Shown here one piece after another: positions 5,815-7,189 of a stretch of 7,189 nt of DNA. Source of the stretch: JAVBQJ01 sp031549115 (GTDB lineage: Bacteria; Verrucomicrobiota; Lentisphaeria; Victivallales; Victivallaceae); NCBI GenBank assembly GCA_031549115.1, contig JAVBQJ010000022.1, positions 1-7,189 on the forward strand. Reading direction: 5' to 3'. The notes under the pieces were generated by a model, which worked only from the letters and a program-made list of their open reading frames with translations, ran no database searches and was not told where the DNA came from. How positions within the stretch are numbered: the stretch's first letter is position 1; each line of letters starts with the position of its first letter. A program made the position numbers and the translations under genes.

Positions 5815-5818
5815 ATGA
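5800..5818 (+). promoter_or_regulatory. 19-bp operator at the prepilin operon promoter
   Basis: TAATATGGATATAATATGA: the same direct-repeat element, overlapping the spacer and -10 box, with the -10 at bases 10-15. Allowing for the choice of -10 hexamer, it occupies the same register as at the other two promoters. Binding here should block RNA polymerase. Confidence 0.7.
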
Positions 5819-5880
5819 TTGTACGGCAAATCACATATCACAATCGGACCCGCATTTCAAACATGGAACGGAAGGGAAAA

Positions 5881-6609
5881 ATGAAAAAACGTTTCACATT
5901 GATCGAACTTCTGGTGGTGATTGCAATTATCGTAATTCTCGCGAGCATGCTGCTTCCGGCGCTGTCCAAGGCCCGGGCCGCCGCCCAGAAGACGAAATGC
6001 CTCAGCAATCTCAAGCAATGCGGCATGGGGTTCGTTTTCTACGAATCGGACTACCACGTGCTGATGATGTCGCTTTATTACAACGGCGGCAGTGAGGTCG
6101 GGTGGGCGTCCTTCATGGGCAGTTGGAAAAATCCGGCCTGGAGCGATCCGCGTATGGCGCAGGGGTACGTCCAGGTCGACGGCAAGCACGAAGTCGCCCA
6201 TTGTCCGAGTTATAATTCGGTTGAGTATGACGAGGATAACTGGCACGGCTTCACCTACGGCGGACCAAGAGGCAACACGTACGGGTACCAGACCGTCAAC
6301 GACAGCTGCTGGCGTGACATTGACGAATCCGGCTGTTACTTGTTCAGCGAGAGGGTCAAAAGCCCCAGCGATCAATATTTGTTGATGGACTCTTACAATC
6401 CGGGCAGAGACTCCCAGATCTCCTACATCTGGGGCAACGGCAGCGCCAGTGCGCACTTCCGCCATCAGAATCGCTGCAATGTCGCGTTTCTGGATGGACA
6501 CGCGGCCGGAATCAATGCCCAGGAGCTCAAAAACGCGCTAAGCGCGGTCAACGCCGCGGACCTGATCACCTCGGTGTTCAACCAGCAGAATGCGGCAACG
6601 GCGCTGTAA
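5881..6609 (+). CDS. Prepilin-like protein with H-X9-DG motif
   Basis: 242 residues. A class III (type IV pilin-like) leader is present: a short basic MKKR, then FTLIELLVVIAIIVILASML with Glu at +5 (E9), continuing into an amphipathic helix LPALSKARAAAQKTKCLSNL. Prepilin peptidase would cut between R4 and F5; the usual Gly at -1 is replaced by Arg. The C-terminal H-X9-DG motif is exact: H195, nine residues, D205-G206, in RHQNRCNVAFLDGH. This marks the large prepilin-type/H-X9-DG family expanded in Lentisphaerota and Planctomycetes, whose function is unproven; a pseudopilin-like role at the inner membrane or in an envelope fibre is plausible. ATG 5881 is chosen: GGAAGGG lies just upstream, the leader begins at once, and the in-frame ATG at 5815 overlaps the -10 region. 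ATG 5863 remains possible (six extra residues). It is the first gene of an operator-controlled operon with the secreted protein at 6632. Confidence 0.88.
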   Translation: MKKRFTLIELLVVIAIIVILASMLLPALSKARAAAQKTKCLSNLKQCGMGFVFYESDYHVLMMSLYYNGGSEVGWASFMGSWKNPAWSDPRMAQGYVQVDGKHEVAHCPSYNSVEYDEDNWHGFTYGGPRGNTYGYQTVNDSCWRDIDESGCYLFSERVKSPSDQYLLMDSYNPGRDSQISYIWGNGSASAHFRHQNRCNVAFLDGHAAGINAQELKNALSAVNAADLITSVFNQQNAATAL

Positions 6610-6631
6610 TCAGGCGGAAAGGGAAACGGGA

Positions 6632-7189
6632 ATGAGGACATTTTTCGGGTTGCTGCTGGGTGCATTCGGACTGGCCTTGCCGGGGGTGGAGCCCGCGCTT
6701 TTCAACTTCGACCCCGCGATGACCTCTCCCGGGCCGGGCCGGCTGCCGGCAGGCTGGACATTATCGACGACGCCGACCATGACATTCGGGCCGGACGCCG
6801 ATGCGCCGCCGGGAAGCGTTTTCTCCGGAAGCATGCTGGTGGACTGGAGCCGGACGGTGCCGGACGACCAGGGCAACTTCTTCCTCTCCGATTTCCTGCC
6901 GGTCGATCCCGAATTCACGTACCGGCAGCGCGCCTGGCTCAAAACCGAAGGAAAAACCGCCAACGGCATGGGCGTCTCGCTGGGCCGGATCTTCTACGAC
7001 GGGGAGCGGCGCGAAATTCCTTTCGCCGACTACGACGATCGTTATTTCGTCCGCAATGCCGGTCCGGAAGAATGGACGCTGCTGACCCAGGAACTGCGTC
7101 CGGCCGCCTCCCCGACCGGCTTCGGCAAAGACGAAATTCCCGCCCGCGCCCGCTACGTCCGGCTGCTCTTTCAGCCCTACGGGTATTAC
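6632..7189 (+). CDS. Secreted beta-sandwich (lectin-like) protein, 3' truncated
   Basis: Open from ATG 6632 to the end of the window (186 codons, no stop), 22 bp after the prepilin-like gene and so almost certainly cotranscribed. It starts with a Sec signal peptide, MRTFFGLLLGAFGLALPG, with likely cleavage soon after. The mature start (LFNFDPAM, LPAGWTL, GSVFSGSMLVDWSR, FFLSDFLPVDPEFTYRQRAW, LKTEGKTANGMGVSLGRIFYDG, RARYVRLLFQPYG) has the order and spacing of a carbohydrate-binding, CBM4/9-like jelly-roll module: Phe-rich opening strand, 'Y-x-x-x-A-W-x-K-T' and 'A-R-Y-V-R-L' strands. This domain is common at the N-terminus of secreted glycoside hydrolases and polysaccharide-binding proteins of this group. 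The catalytic part, if any, is outside the window. GGGAAACGGG before the ATG is the only ribosome-binding-like sequence. Confidence 0.8.
   Translation, partial: MRTFFGLLLGAFGLALPGVEPALFNFDPAMTSPGPGRLPAGWTLSTTPTMTFGPDADAPPGSVFSGSMLVDWSRTVPDDQGNFFLSDFLPVDPEFTYRQRAWLKTEGKTANGMGVSLGRIFYDGERREIPFADYDDRYFVRNAGPEEWTLLTQELRPAASPTGFGKDEIPARARYVRLLFQPYGYY

Noticed and set aside
5815..5880. In-frame ATG at 5815 as the prepilin start, adding 22 residues
   Set aside because: It overlaps the 19-bp operator and lies before the predicted transcription start; the extra residues would spoil the short basic leader typical of prepilins.
5857..6501. 214-codon minus-strand open frame
   Set aside because: Antisense to the prepilin-like gene; no ribosome binding site or recognisable motifs.

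Overview
The window looks like a chromosomal piece of a Gram-negative, polysaccharide-degrading bacterium of the Lentisphaerota (Victivallis-like) or a related PVC lineage. This is inferred from content: a prepilin-like protein with an FTLIELLVVIAII leader and an H-X9-DG motif, a GntR-headed sensor regulator, a propeller-type glycoside hydrolase and a secreted lectin-like protein side by side. No rRNA, tRNA or housekeeping marker is present to prove the assignment.

Left part (1-2270). The C-terminal end of a secreted-type protein with fibronectin type III repeats ends at 757 and is followed by a strong hairpin terminator. An AT-rich single-gene segment follows: a DUF4062 protein (TIR/SIR2-like N-terminal domain, typical of anti-phage and conflict systems) joined to beta-rich C-terminal regions. 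The segment lies between two near-identical 21-bp direct repeats exactly 1,200 bp apart and ends in its own rho-independent terminator. It looks like a horizontally acquired cassette.

Middle part (2270-2995). No intact gene can be assigned here. It holds three copies of a 19-bp A-rich repeat, a minus-strand terminator whose T-tail is one of those copies, and coding-like fragments on both strands that look like remnants.

Right part (2996-7189). This is a compact carbohydrate-response locus. On the minus strand are a GntR/LacI-type regulator (TTG start, strong ribosome binding site) and, 102 bp downstream, a cytoplasmic five-bladed-propeller glycoside hydrolase-like enzyme. Divergently on the plus strand are an H-X9-DG prepilin-like protein and, 22 bp later, the start of a secreted beta-sandwich (lectin-like) protein that runs off the window. 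All three promoters (regulator, hydrolase, prepilin operon) carry the same 19-bp sequence, consensus TAATATGGTTATAATATGG, with the -10 box at the same place inside it. The simplest reading is one local regulon: the regulator senses a sugar, controls itself, an intracellular processing enzyme and a surface/secreted capture operon.
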